Shown here in pieces: positions 43,266-50,886 of a DNA stretch of 64,000 nucleotides. Position 1 is the stretch's first letter. The number at the start of each line of letters is the position of its first letter. Where the stretch lies: positions 62,001-126,000 of the forward strand of contig JAEXAS010000013.1 of the NCBI GenBank assembly GCA_023458095.1, written 5' to 3'. Under the pieces are notes generated by a model. The model worked only from the letters and a program-made list of their open reading frames with translations, was not told the DNA's origin and searched no databases. The DNA is from Actinomycetes bacterium. GTDB lineage: Bacteria > Actinomycetota > Actinomycetes > Propionibacteriales > Propionibacteriaceae. The translations under genes and the position numbers were made by a program.

Positions 43266-43883
43266 TCAGCCCTGCTCGCGGCCCCGCAGGTAGGCGCCGA
43301 GCACAGAATCGCTGACCTCTTCAGCGGTGAGCACGAACATGTCGTGGTCCCGCCAGGCGCCGTTGACATGCATGAAGCGCTCGCGTCGGCCCTCCAGGCG
43401 AAAGCCCAACTTGTGCACCACCGCCAAGCTGTTGGTGTTCTCCGGACGAATCGCGATCTCGATGCGATGCAATCCAATGGCGAAGCAATGATCAACAGCC
43501 AGGGCGACCGCAGTGGGAATGATGCCGCGCCCCGCCCAAGCCGGATCGATCCAATAGCCGATCTGGGCCCAACCCGCCGACCCGCGTTGAATCCCCGACA
43601 CCGTCACCTGGCCGACAAATCGCGGCGGCTCACCGGGCGGGGTGAAGTCGACAGCCCAGGGCAGAGCCAGCCCCGCTTTGGCTCGGCGATCCATCATCCG
43701 CACCAACTGAGCGAAGGTATAGGTCGCATCGCTCGACTTCGGGGGCCGCGTGGAGTCCCAGCGGCGGAACCACTGGGGGTCCGACGAACGAATGCGGGTC
43801 CAGGCCGCTTCATCACTGCGTCGCACCGGACGCAAGCTCACCGGCGGGTGCTCCAGCCGCACCGGCCATCCCGGCTTGGCCAT
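43266..43883 (-). CDS. GNAT acetyltransferase, RimJ/RimL-like
   Basis: 205 aa from ATG 43883, 13 bp after the moeA stop. GNAT signatures: VSLRPVRRSDEAAW at the N-terminus, QIGYWIDPAWAGRGIIPTAVALAVDH (CoA-binding loop WAGRGI) and RIEIAIRPENTNSLAVVHKLGFRLEGRRERF. This pattern is that of RimJ/RimL-type enzymes acetylating protein N-termini or small substrates. Located between moeA and sepX, the position held by rimJ in mycobacteria. Confidence 0.88.
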   Translation of the reverse strand: MAKPGWPVRLEHPPVSLRPVRRSDEAAWTRIRSSDPQWFRRWDSTRPPKSSDATYTFAQLVRMMDRRAKAGLALPWAVDFTPPGEPPRFVGQVTVSGIQRGSAGWAQIGYWIDPAWAGRGIIPTAVALAVDHCFAIGLHRIEIAIRPENTNSLAVVHKLGFRLEGRRERFMHVNGAWRDHDMFVLTAEEVSDSVLGAYLRGREQG

Positions 43884-43896
43884 CAGCGTCCGCGCC

Positions 43897-45201
43897 TCAG
43901 TCCAGAACCCAGCACACCACACCGCTGCCGACGGCCAAAGTGCCCATTCCCGCAGGCACGAACACCACGGTGTTCGCATCGGACAGCTCTGCGGCACCTT
44001 GGTCACCCACGAAAGGCAACGGGCGCACGCCGGTCGAACTGCTGTGCGCCAAGACCAGTTGAGTGCGCACCGGGTCGCTCGCCAACGGACTGCTGAGCTG
44101 ACCGTCGACCAGTTCGGGATCGGTGACCTCCTGGCCACCGAGGCGTTCGACCAAGGGGCGTCCGAAGAGTTCATAGGCCAGATAGGCACGCACCGGGCTG
44201 GACGGCAGCACCAGCAGCGGGACCCGATCCGGCCCGACCATTCCGAAGGCCAGCGGGACGTCGAAGCCGTCCACGTCGGCAATGTCGAAGGCGCCCATGT
44301 TCGCCAAGCCCGGAATGAGCTTGGTGACGTCGTCAGCGACCAGCACCAGCAGATCAGCACGGACCAGTTGGTCGTTCAGCGCATCGGTCACCGCCCGCGG
44401 CTCGGGGGTGATGATCCCGGAGGTGAACACTTGCGCGCCATCTTCGCGCAAGCTGGCCGCCAGCAAGGTGGTGGTCGAGTCGTAGCGTTCCGTGAGCCGG
44501 GTCAGCGGCAGGCCCGGCTCCACCAGGCCCGACACTGCAGTCACCAGCGCAGCCCGCGGACGGGGCCTGGCCAGCACCTTGTCGAAGCCGACTTCGGCGA
44601 TGAGACCCAGAGCCCGTGGGGTGAGCATGGCACCGTGGCCGAGCAGTTTGTCCCCATCAGCAACCCGAGATCCAGCCAGCCACAGGTTCTGTTGGAACCG
44701 GGCTTCGACCAGGAATTGCACCTCGTCGCCGGCCACCTGGCCGTCATGGAGTGGAACCACCGCATCGGTACCCTCCGGAACTGGAGCCCCGGCGGCGACT
44801 TTGAGCGCCGTGCCCGGGGTCAAGGCTGCGCCTCGCACATCACCGGCGGCGACCTCACCTTTGACCGGGAGGATCACCGGACGCAGCTCACTGGCACCCA
44901 CCAGGTCCGATGCGCGCACGGCCCAACCGTCCACGGTGGCGGAGGTGTAGATGGGCAGGTCGAGATCGCAGGTCAGGGATTCGCACAGGGTCAATCCGCT
45001 GGCCTCCATCAGGCCGATCCCGAAGGGTCGCATCTCTCCGATGAGGGACAGCAGGTAGTCGCGGTGCTCATCGATTCCGCGCAGCCCATTGACATCTGTC
45101 CCCGGCGCTCCAGGCAGACGTTCCAGCTGCAGTTGGGCAGGTTTCGGCGCCGGCTGCTCCACCGGCTCCGGTGTTGCTTTGGCACGCGAGAACAAAGGCA
45201 T
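43897..45201 (-). CDS. moeA: Molybdopterin molybdotransferase
   Basis: 434 aa from ATG 45201 (MPLFSRAKA), preceded by TATGGT plus 6 nt. It inserts molybdate into adenylylated molybdopterin. Conserved blocks: PIYTSATVDGWAVRASDL (active-site loop), ALKVAAGAPVPEGTDAVVPL, FTSGIITPEPRAV and VLPSSPVRAYLAYELFGRPLV (the usual GNPVS loop reads PSSPVR). A ~30-residue N-terminal extension is Pro/Glu-rich. This gene may be one of several moeA paralogues of the strain. Confidence 0.92.
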   Translation of the reverse strand: MPLFSRAKATPEPVEQPAPKPAQLQLERLPGAPGTDVNGLRGIDEHRDYLLSLIGEMRPFGIGLMEASGLTLCESLTCDLDLPIYTSATVDGWAVRASDLVGASELRPVILPVKGEVAAGDVRGAALTPGTALKVAAGAPVPEGTDAVVPLHDGQVAGDEVQFLVEARFQQNLWLAGSRVADGDKLLGHGAMLTPRALGLIAEVGFDKVLARPRPRAALVTAVSGLVEPGLPLTRLTERYDSTTTLLAASLREDGAQVFTSGIITPEPRAVTDALNDQLVRADLLVLVADDVTKLIPGLANMGAFDIADVDGFDVPLAFGMVGPDRVPLLVLPSSPVRAYLAYELFGRPLVERLGGQEVTDPELVDGQLSSPLASDPVRTQLVLAHSSSTGVRPLPFVGDQGAAELSDANTVVFVPAGMGTLAVGSGVVCWVLD

Positions 45202-45206
45202 GCGTT

Positions 45207-45213
45207 TACCATA
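45207..45213. promoter_or_regulatory. Overlapping -10 elements of two divergent leaderless genes
   Basis: The 7-bp TACCATA reads TACCAT on the plus strand, 6 nt before ATG 45219, and TATGGT on the minus strand, 6 nt before ATG 45201. The two start codons are only 17 bp apart, so both -10 hexamers share five base pairs. Confidence 0.6.
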
Positions 45214-45218
45214 AATCA

Positions 45219-45842
45219 ATGCATCCCACCCTCGGGGAAGGCCAGCCGATATCCCCAGGTCAGGCTGAGCGCAAGGCTGCCCTGCGAGCCCAGTTGCAGG
45301 CCGGGCGCAGCGAACGCCTACCCAACGCCCCAGCCGAAGCGGCACGGACCGCGCGGGCGCTGGCAGCCTGCTCCTCCGCGGTGGTCGTGGCCGCCTATCT
45401 GGGCCGCGTGCTCGAGCCGTCCACCGATGAGTTGATCGACGCCCTGTGGCGATCCGGCGTGCGAGTGCTCCTGCCGGTGCTGACCACCGAACCGTCCTGG
45501 GCCTGGTACGCCGGAGCCGACCACCTACGACCGGGCCCTCGCGGGATCCGGCAACCCGACACCACGCCGATGGGGGCCAAAGCGCTGGCCGAGGCTGAAT
45601 GGATCTGGCTGCCCGGCCTGGCCGGCACCCCTGCTGGCGCACGACTAGGAACCGGCGGTGGGTGGTATGACCGGGCGTTGCCCCATGCCGATCCGGCGGC
45701 GACCAGAGGCTTGCTCCTCTTCGATGACGAGGTGCTCGCCGAGTTGCCCACCGAGCCGTGGGATCAGCCGGTTGATGTGCTGATCACCGAGCGGCGACGC
45801 CTCGATGTGGCCGGGAATACGAAACGGCCGTTTCAGAGTTGA
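45219..45842 (+). CDS. 5-formyltetrahydrofolate cyclo-ligase
   Basis: 207 aa from ATG 45219. ATP-dependent conversion of 5-formyl-THF to 5,10-methenyl-THF. N-terminal ERKAALRAQL (ATP site Lys), VAAYLGRVLEPSTDELIDALW, then the substrate/ATP loop GARLGTGGGWYDRAL near residues 143-157. Length is normal. Its position back to back with moeA mirrors mycobacteria. Confidence 0.93.
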   Translation: MHPTLGEGQPISPGQAERKAALRAQLQAGRSERLPNAPAEAARTARALAACSSAVVVAAYLGRVLEPSTDELIDALWRSGVRVLLPVLTTEPSWAWYAGADHLRPGPRGIRQPDTTPMGAKALAEAEWIWLPGLAGTPAGARLGTGGGWYDRALPHADPAATRGLLLFDDEVLAELPTEPWDQPVDVLITERRRLDVAGNTKRPFQS

Positions 45843-45890
45843 CATGAAGGCTCGCTACGATGCCCGCGAGTTCAAATCCAGGAAGTGATC

Positions 45891-46184
45891 ATGCCCACCT
45901 ATCAATACCGCTGCACCGAGTGCGGAGCCGAGCTTGAAGTTGTTCAGAAGTTCAGCGACGACTCCCTGACCGTCTGCCCCGAGTGCTCGGGTGGATTGCG
46001 CAAGGTGTTCAACGCAGTCGGTGTGGTCTTCAAGGGTTCCGGCTTCTACGCCACCGACAACCGCACCAAGGGAACGACCGCTGCCGCTGCGCCGGCCAAG
46101 TCTGAGGCTGCCACCCCCTCCCCCGCCGCCAGCGCGCCGGCCACGACGTCAACCAGCTCCACCGGCGAAGGCTCGGCCGCCTGA
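45891..46184 (+). CDS. FmdB-family zinc-ribbon protein
   Basis: 97 aa. ATG 45891 has AGGAAG 5 nt upstream. MPTYQYRCTECGAELEVVQKFSDD and CPECSG give one four-Cys zinc ribbon (CxxC...CxxC), followed by FKGSGFYATDNR, all typical of FmdB (putative regulatory) proteins. The last ~35 residues are Ala/Thr/Ser-rich and disordered. The function is unknown in general; a mycobacterial relative is described as a redox-regulated chaperone-like protein. Confidence 0.92.
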   Translation: MPTYQYRCTECGAELEVVQKFSDDSLTVCPECSGGLRKVFNAVGVVFKGSGFYATDNRTKGTTAAAAPAKSEAATPSPAASAPATTSTSSTGEGSAA

Positions 46185-46245
46185 GCTTTCGCGGCAGCCT
46201 GTGGATGGCTGACCGCACCACGCCGAGGTGCCGATACTCCCCGGC

Positions 46246-46860
46246 GTGAGTTCCTTCTTCGATTCGGCTTTTCGGGCCTTTCGCCGCTATCGCCGCTGGG
46301 TTGCCGCAGTGCTGACTGTCATTGCCGTGGCCGCGGGGCTGAGCACACTCAGTTCGGCGGCCGCCGATGGACGCCCCACCGTCGTCGCCGCCCGCCCCAT
46401 CCCCAGCGGAACGGTGATCAGCGAGGCCGATCTGACCCTCGTGCGGCTGCCAGCCTCCGCAGTCCCAGCAGAGGCCTTCAACCACCCTGACCAGGTGGTT
46501 GGACGACAGGCGTTGAGCGAGATCGCCGTCCGGACGGTCATCGGCGAGCCCGAGTTGCTCAGCGATGAGCTGACCGGCACCACGGGCATGCTGAAACTGC
46601 CCGTTCATTTCAGCGACTCGGCGGCGGTGTCGTTACTGCGCAGCGGCCAACACATCGACATCTTCGGCCCTACGGGTTCGGCCGGCGGCTTTGCCTTGGT
46701 GGCTACGAATATCGCGGTGCTGGCGATCCCACAGCCAGACCAGGGTGGAGCGTGGAGTGGCGACGGCGCGGCGCTGGTGGTCGTCGAGGTGAATCCCGAG
46801 CAGGCTGCCGCCATCTCGGCGGCGTCGTCGAGCACATCGTTGAGTTTCGCCTTACGGTGA
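46246..46860 (+). CDS. SAF-domain (CpaB/RcpC-like) membrane-anchored protein
   Basis: 204 aa from GTG 46246, which lies 7 nt after GATACT; GTG 46228 is an alternative. One membrane helix (RWVAAVLTVIAVAAGLSTL) precedes an SAF domain (VVAARPIPSGTVISEADLTLVRLP) and an RcpC-like region (GQHIDIFGPTGSAGGFALVATNIAVLAI). In Flp/Tad pili this protein type sits at the outer assembly platform, but no other tad gene is nearby, so the role is open. Confidence 0.85.
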   Translation: MSSFFDSAFRAFRRYRRWVAAVLTVIAVAAGLSTLSSAAADGRPTVVAARPIPSGTVISEADLTLVRLPASAVPAEAFNHPDQVVGRQALSEIAVRTVIGEPELLSDELTGTTGMLKLPVHFSDSAAVSLLRSGQHIDIFGPTGSAGGFALVATNIAVLAIPQPDQGGAWSGDGAALVVVEVNPEQAAAISAASSSTSLSFALR

Positions 46861-46909
46861 AGCCGTGCCCGCCAGGCCGGCGCACATCTGCAACCCGAAG
46901 GAGCTTTCT

Positions 46910-47281
46910 ATGGCTGGTTTTCGAAAATTCCTGATGCGCGGCAATCTGATCGAGGTCGCCGTCGCCTTCATCATCGGCGCCACCTTCGCCTCGGTGACCT
47001 CCACCTTCACCCAACTGGTGATGGATGTCATCGGGGCCATCATCGGCGGGCAGCCGAACTTCGACTCGGTCACCATCGGCCAGGTCAACGTCGGTCACTT
47101 CATCACGGCGGTGGTGACCTTCGTCCTCACCGCAGCGGTGGTGTATTTCGGGATTGTGAAGCCTTCTGAGTTGTTGCGCACCCGGTTTGCCACCGAGCAG
47201 GCCGCAGAGCCCGCAGCACCCACCTCTGAGGATCTGTTGGCCGAGATCCGCGACCTGCTCAAGGAGCAGTCGGCCCCGTAG
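46910..47281 (+). CDS. mscL: Large-conductance mechanosensitive channel
   Basis: 123 aa. ATG 46910 with AAGGAG upstream. The short helix MAGFRKFLMRGNLIEVAVAFIIGATFASVTSTFTQ, the periplasmic loop and second membrane helix, and the C-terminal coiled stretch (TSEDLLAEIRDLLKEQ) are as in MscL, slightly short of the E. coli length. It releases solutes on hypo-osmotic shock. Confidence 0.95.
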   Translation: MAGFRKFLMRGNLIEVAVAFIIGATFASVTSTFTQLVMDVIGAIIGGQPNFDSVTIGQVNVGHFITAVVTFVLTAAVVYFGIVKPSELLRTRFATEQAAEPAAPTSEDLLAEIRDLLKEQSAP

Positions 47282-47300
47282 ACCAGGCCCTCGGGCGAAC

Positions 47301-47660
47301 TCACTGCCCCCAGTGGGGCGGGACGTCGGCGAGCAGCCGCCGCTCATCGGCGTTGAGCGGACGCGGTGGCGACGGTGGCCGCTTCTCGACGGTTTCCAGA
47401 TCGAGAAGGGCCCGCAGGCTACGCAGCGCAGCCTGGAGCTGTGCGGGCCCACAGCCCTGACGCAGTTCGGCTGGGATGGGGTGTGGCCAGGGTCGTTGGT
47501 CGTCCAGAACCTCTCGGGCATGGCTGGAGATTCGCTGAGCTGTCCAGCCGGCCTGGGCCAAAGCCGCGACTACCCCGGCAGGGTCAGGGGCATCAGAGGC
47601 GGGCAGCGCAAGATCCACGTCGATCAAGGCATAGGCCAAGGCGGATTGCCAGCGGGTCAT
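47301..47660 (-). CDS. Small hypothetical protein coupled to UGPase
   Basis: 119 aa. ATG 47660 overlaps the UGPase stop (ATGA), indicating translational coupling. The sequence is helical and Ala/Leu/Arg-rich (WQSALAYALIDVDLAL, AGWTAQRISSHAREVLDDQ, LQAALRSLRALLDLE), ending in ADVPPHWGQ. No family recognised. Its only functional hint is the link to the nucleotide-sugar gene. Confidence 0.65.
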   Translation of the reverse strand: MTRWQSALAYALIDVDLALPASDAPDPAGVVAALAQAGWTAQRISSHAREVLDDQRPWPHPIPAELRQGCGPAQLQAALRSLRALLDLETVEKRPPSPPRPLNADERRLLADVPPHWGQ

Positions 47661-49012
47661 CGATACCACTGCGGCCTTCCCGAATCGGACAGTTCGAGAT
47701 CGCCGCTGATCCGGCAGGGCTCCTCGAAATGCCATTCCCCCTGCACCCGCAGCGAGCGGGCCGAAGCCAGCGAAGGCACGACCTGAACCAGTCGATTGAA
47801 GTCCTGAATCAGCTTGTAGTGGTCGGGGTCCAGCGCGATTTCGGGGATCGTCGTGACCGCGGTCAGCCGCCCGTCCCGGCCGAGCTGAAACACATCGGAG
47901 CGAAGCAGCATCAGCTCGTTGGTGGTCTTGACCGGCAAGAACCGATCCCGGCCGACGGCGACCGCAGCAGCACCGGGGAACACCTCGATGGCCGCCCCCA
48001 TGGCGGTCTCGAGTTGAATCACCTCCGGCGTGGCCGGATCGGCCGGATCCACACTCTTGCGGTTGCAGATCAGGGGCAGGCCCAAGACGCCGCCACGCTC
48101 GGTGAGGGTGTCGCGCAGTTGCACCAGGTTGAGCCACAGATTGTTGGTGTGGAAATACGGGTGCCGATGCTCATCGGTGAAGAAGCCCAGGTCTTCGGCA
48201 GGAGTCTGGGCAGTCTCACGCAGAATCAACTGGCCGTCGCTGCGCCGGATGGCAAGGTGGCCACCCTTGCGATCGTTAATGGTGCGCGGGCACACCTCGG
48301 CGGCGTAGGGCGCGCCGCTGGCTGCGAACCAGCCAGCGAGGTCGGCATTGGGTGCCGCCCCCAGATTGTCCCCGTTGGCGATGGAGGCGTAGCGGAAGCC
48401 GGCATCGATCAGGGCGTCCAACAGTCCGCTGCTCAGCAGGGAGGCGTAGATGTCGCCGTGGCCGGGCGGGCACCACTCCAGACTGGGATCGGCCGGCCAT
48501 TCCACCGGGCTAAGTCCGTCGGCCAGAATCTTGGGTTCGGCGCTTTGCAGGAAGTCCAGCGGCAGGTCACCTACCGGCAGGTCCGGGTAGCGCTGAAGGT
48601 AGTCCACGGTGTCGTCATGGGTGCGGAAGCTGTTCATGAAGATCAGCGGCAACCGTGCTCGGTAGGTCGCTCGCGCGTGCTTGACCTGGGCCACGATCAG
48701 GTCCAGGAAGGTGCGGCCATCGCGTACCGGCAGCAGCGTCTTGGCTCGGTCCAGCCCCATAGAGGTACCCAGACCACCGTTGAGCTTGATCATGACGGTC
48801 TGCTGCATCGCCGCCTGTGCGTCGCCGGGACGGATCGTCAGACAGGTCAACTGCGGTGGGTCCAGCAAGGGCTGAATGGAGGTTTCGGGGATCATTCCCG
48901 AGTCACCACTGGCGCATAGCCGCCAATTCCGAGCGAAGTTGTCCATCGCGGGACGGCTGATTCCCGCGGCACGCATCTTGTCCAGGCTCCGCTGCAGCGC
49001 CACTTCGGTCAT
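47657..49012 (-). CDS. Eukaryotic-type UTP--glucose-1-phosphate uridylyltransferase (UDPGP family)
   Basis: 451 aa. ATG 49012 is chosen because TAGCAT plus 7 nt precede it. The UDPGP fold shows VMIKLNGGLGTSMGLDRAKTLLPV (uridine site), PLIFMNSFRTHDDT, EWCPPGHGDIYASL and YASIANGDNLGA, then FHTNNLWLNL. It makes UDP-glucose from UTP and glucose-1-phosphate. This family is unrelated to bacterial GalU and is found in some actinobacteria. Confidence 0.92.
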   Translation of the reverse strand: MTEVALQRSLDKMRAAGISRPAMDNFARNWRLCASGDSGMIPETSIQPLLDPPQLTCLTIRPGDAQAAMQQTVMIKLNGGLGTSMGLDRAKTLLPVRDGRTFLDLIVAQVKHARATYRARLPLIFMNSFRTHDDTVDYLQRYPDLPVGDLPLDFLQSAEPKILADGLSPVEWPADPSLEWCPPGHGDIYASLLSSGLLDALIDAGFRYASIANGDNLGAAPNADLAGWFAASGAPYAAEVCPRTINDRKGGHLAIRRSDGQLILRETAQTPAEDLGFFTDEHRHPYFHTNNLWLNLVQLRDTLTERGGVLGLPLICNRKSVDPADPATPEVIQLETAMGAAIEVFPGAAAVAVGRDRFLPVKTTNELMLLRSDVFQLGRDGRLTAVTTIPEIALDPDHYKLIQDFNRLVQVVPSLASARSLRVQGEWHFEEPCRISGDLELSDSGRPQWYR

Positions 49013-49348
49013 GACTGTGATGCTAGGCCACATCCGACCAACCGGCAGCACTCACCGAGGCTTCCTACCCCGGCGCTCCCTCAGATCAGGGAGCTTGCTG
49101 CGGGGCATCCTCATGAGGGTGTGGAGACATGAAGAGAGTGACGCACCTCGAAGGGCTTTAAGCCGTCTACCCACCCCCAGGAGACAACATCGAGTGCGTC
49201 ACTCTCGCTTGGGAGGTTACCCGAAGCACGACGACCGTGCCAACCCTTCTCCTCAGATCGTGGGCCTTAGACAGCGAATCGTGACCTGGATCGCCGACAC
49301 CAGGCGAGGAGCACGGTCGCGGTAGGCTGACACCGCCCTTATGGGCCC
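49013..49348. other. 336-bp gene-free stretch before tRNA-Arg
   Basis: No gene is supported. The stretch contains the minus-strand UGPase promoter (TAGCAT at 49025-49020), the 13-bp inverted-repeat element at 49134-49206, and a TAGGCT (49323-49328) that may be the -10 of tRNA-Arg, 20 nt before its 5' end. Confidence 0.6.
49134..49206. repeat. 73-bp element bounded by 13-bp perfect inverted repeats
   Basis: GAGAGTGACGCAC (49134-49146) and GTGCGTCACTCTC (49194-49206) are exact reverse complements around 47 nt. This could be a miniature inverted-repeat element or a long hairpin; no target duplication was found by eye. Confidence 0.65.
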
Positions 49349-49424
49349 GGCCCCATAGCTCAGGGGATAGAGCAGAGGTTTCCTAAACCTTGTGTCGCAA
49401 GTTCGAATCTTGCTGGGGTCGCCA
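49349..49424 (+). tRNA. tRNA-Arg (CCT anticodon)
   Basis: A 76-nt cloverleaf with encoded CCA. Acceptor GGCCCCA/TGGGGTC, D arm GCTC/GAGC, anticodon stem GAGGT/ACCTT with loop TTCCTAA (anticodon CCT, reads AGG), T arm GCAAG-TTCGAAT-CTTGC. Its last 9 bases are part of the 16-bp duplication made by the insertion sequence directly downstream. Confidence 0.96.
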
Positions 49425-49431
49425 GAGGTCC
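49416..49431 (+). repeat. Left copy of 16-bp target-site duplication
   Basis: GGGTCGCCAGAGGTCC, identical to 50793-50808. It covers the tRNA-Arg 3' end including CCA. Confidence 0.9.
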
Positions 49432-50792
49432 TGTGTGCCTTCGGTTGACGCTTCTCATTTGGTCTTCGGCTGAGTGGTGACGGTGTTTCGGTTGATGGGT
49501 TACGCCTACTTCGGTTGTTTGGTGACACTCCTGTGTATGAGGGAGATGTCAGTGGCTGAGCAGCGGTACGAGGCCGTTCGTGCGGTGATCGCCGACGGTG
49601 AGACGGTGACGGAGGTGGCGGCCCGGTTCGGGGTGTCACGCAAGACGGTGCATGTGTGGCTGTCGAGGTATGAGGCTGGTGGCCTGGAGGGTCTGACCGA
49701 TAGGTCGCATCGGCCCCGGTCGTGTCCTCACCAGATGCTGGCCGAGGTCGAGGTTGTTTTGGTCGAGCTTCGGGTTCGTCATCCGGGTTGGGGGCCACGC
49801 CGGTTGAGCTTCGAGCTGGCCAAGCGCGGGATGGCGGTATCGGAGTCGGCGGCGTATCGGGCTTTGGCGCGGTTGAACCTGATTGATCCGGGTCAGCGGC
49901 GACGCCGGGATCGGCGGTGGCGCCGCTGGGAACGTGGTGAGCCGATGGAGTTGTGGCAAATGGACACCGTTGGTGGGTTCCTGCTGGCTGACGGGACCAA
50001 GGCGAAGGCGTTGACCGGGGTTGATGACCATTCCCGGTTCTGTGTGTCGGCGTTCCTGATGCCCAGGGAATCATCACAGAAGGTTGTTGCTGGCTTGATG
50101 CTGGCGCTGCAGCGGTACGGGACACCGGCTCAGATCCTGACCGATAACGGCAAGGTGTTCACCGGCCGGTTCAACCATCCACCCGTCGAGGTGTTGTTCG
50201 ACCGAGTCTGTCGAGAGAACGGGATCGAGCACCTGCTGACCCGGCCGCGTTCACCAACCACGACCGGAAAAGTGGAACGGTTCCACCGAGCTTTACGTAC
50301 CGAGTTCCGCACCGACCGGGTCTTCACCTCGATCGGTGCGGCCCAGGCCGAACTCGACGAATGGGTCGACGACTACAACCAACGCCGCCCCCACCAAGCC
50401 CTGGACATGGCCACCCCGTCCGACAAGTTCTTCACCAACGACCCGGCCCCGGTCACCCCGCTACGTCAACCAGTCGTGAGCCTGCGTCCCGACACCGACC
50501 GCGGCGATGGGCAATGGGTCACCCGCAGGGCCTCCGCGGTCGGAGTCGTGTGCGTCCAATGGCAACAAGTCTGTCTCGGCACAGCAGCCGCCGGCCGACC
50601 CATCGACGTATGGGTCACCGACCACGTCCTGCAGTTCTACGACGGCGACCAACTCATCCGAACCCAACAACGCAACAGCAAAGGAGAGATCAGAGTGAAA
50701 AGAGCCCAAATCCCCAGCGGACAACGTAACCTCAAACCCGGTGACACCAATCAAGCGAAGTAGCCCTGTCACCCATCAACCGAAGACTTACA
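49432..50792 (+). mobile_element. IS481-type insertion sequence, intact
   Basis: 1361 bp. The ends TGTGTGCCTTCGGTTGACG and, inverted, TGTAAGTCTTCGGTTGATG are imperfect terminal repeats (15 of 19 match). Perfect 16-bp duplications flank it. It contains a single full-length transposase. The insertion site is exactly at the tRNA-Arg 3' end, leaving the tRNA whole. Confidence 0.92.
49537..50763 (+). CDS. IS481-family transposase
   Basis: 408 aa from ATG 49537; ATG 49546 or GTG 49552 (GAGGGAG 6 nt before) may be the real start. Helix-turn-helix near the N-terminus (TVTEVAARFGVSRKTVHVWLSRYEAGG), then the rve/DDE integrase core: MDTVG (first Asp), TDNGKVF (second Asp), and TGKVERFHRALRTEF (Glu). 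A ~100-residue C-terminal extension follows the usual NQRRPHQAL motif. All catalytic residues are present, so it is probably active. Confidence 0.93.
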   Translation: MREMSVAEQRYEAVRAVIADGETVTEVAARFGVSRKTVHVWLSRYEAGGLEGLTDRSHRPRSCPHQMLAEVEVVLVELRVRHPGWGPRRLSFELAKRGMAVSESAAYRALARLNLIDPGQRRRRDRRWRRWERGEPMELWQMDTVGGFLLADGTKAKALTGVDDHSRFCVSAFLMPRESSQKVVAGLMLALQRYGTPAQILTDNGKVFTGRFNHPPVEVLFDRVCRENGIEHLLTRPRSPTTTGKVERFHRALRTEFRTDRVFTSIGAAQAELDEWVDDYNQRRPHQALDMATPSDKFFTNDPAPVTPLRQPVVSLRPDTDRGDGQWVTRRASAVGVVCVQWQQVCLGTAAAGRPIDVWVTDHVLQFYDGDQLIRTQQRNSKGEIRVKRAQIPSGQRNLKPGDTNQAK

Positions 50793-50808
50793 GGGTCGCC
50801 AGAGGTCC
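50793..50808 (+). repeat. Right copy of 16-bp target-site duplication
   Basis: GGGTCGCCAGAGGTCC, identical to 49416-49431. It carries a duplicated fragment of the tRNA-Arg 3' end after the insertion sequence. Confidence 0.9.
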
Positions 50809-50886
50809 CGGTGTTCTCCGCAGGCTCAGGCCGACACCTCAGACCTGCGCTTTACGAGAGCGTAGGAGTCCGTATTCCCCGCAGAG

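Noticed and set aside
43884..44360. Upstream extension of the acetyltransferase gene
   Set aside because: It is out of frame within moeA and shows an Arg/Ser/Trp-rich composition without GNAT features.
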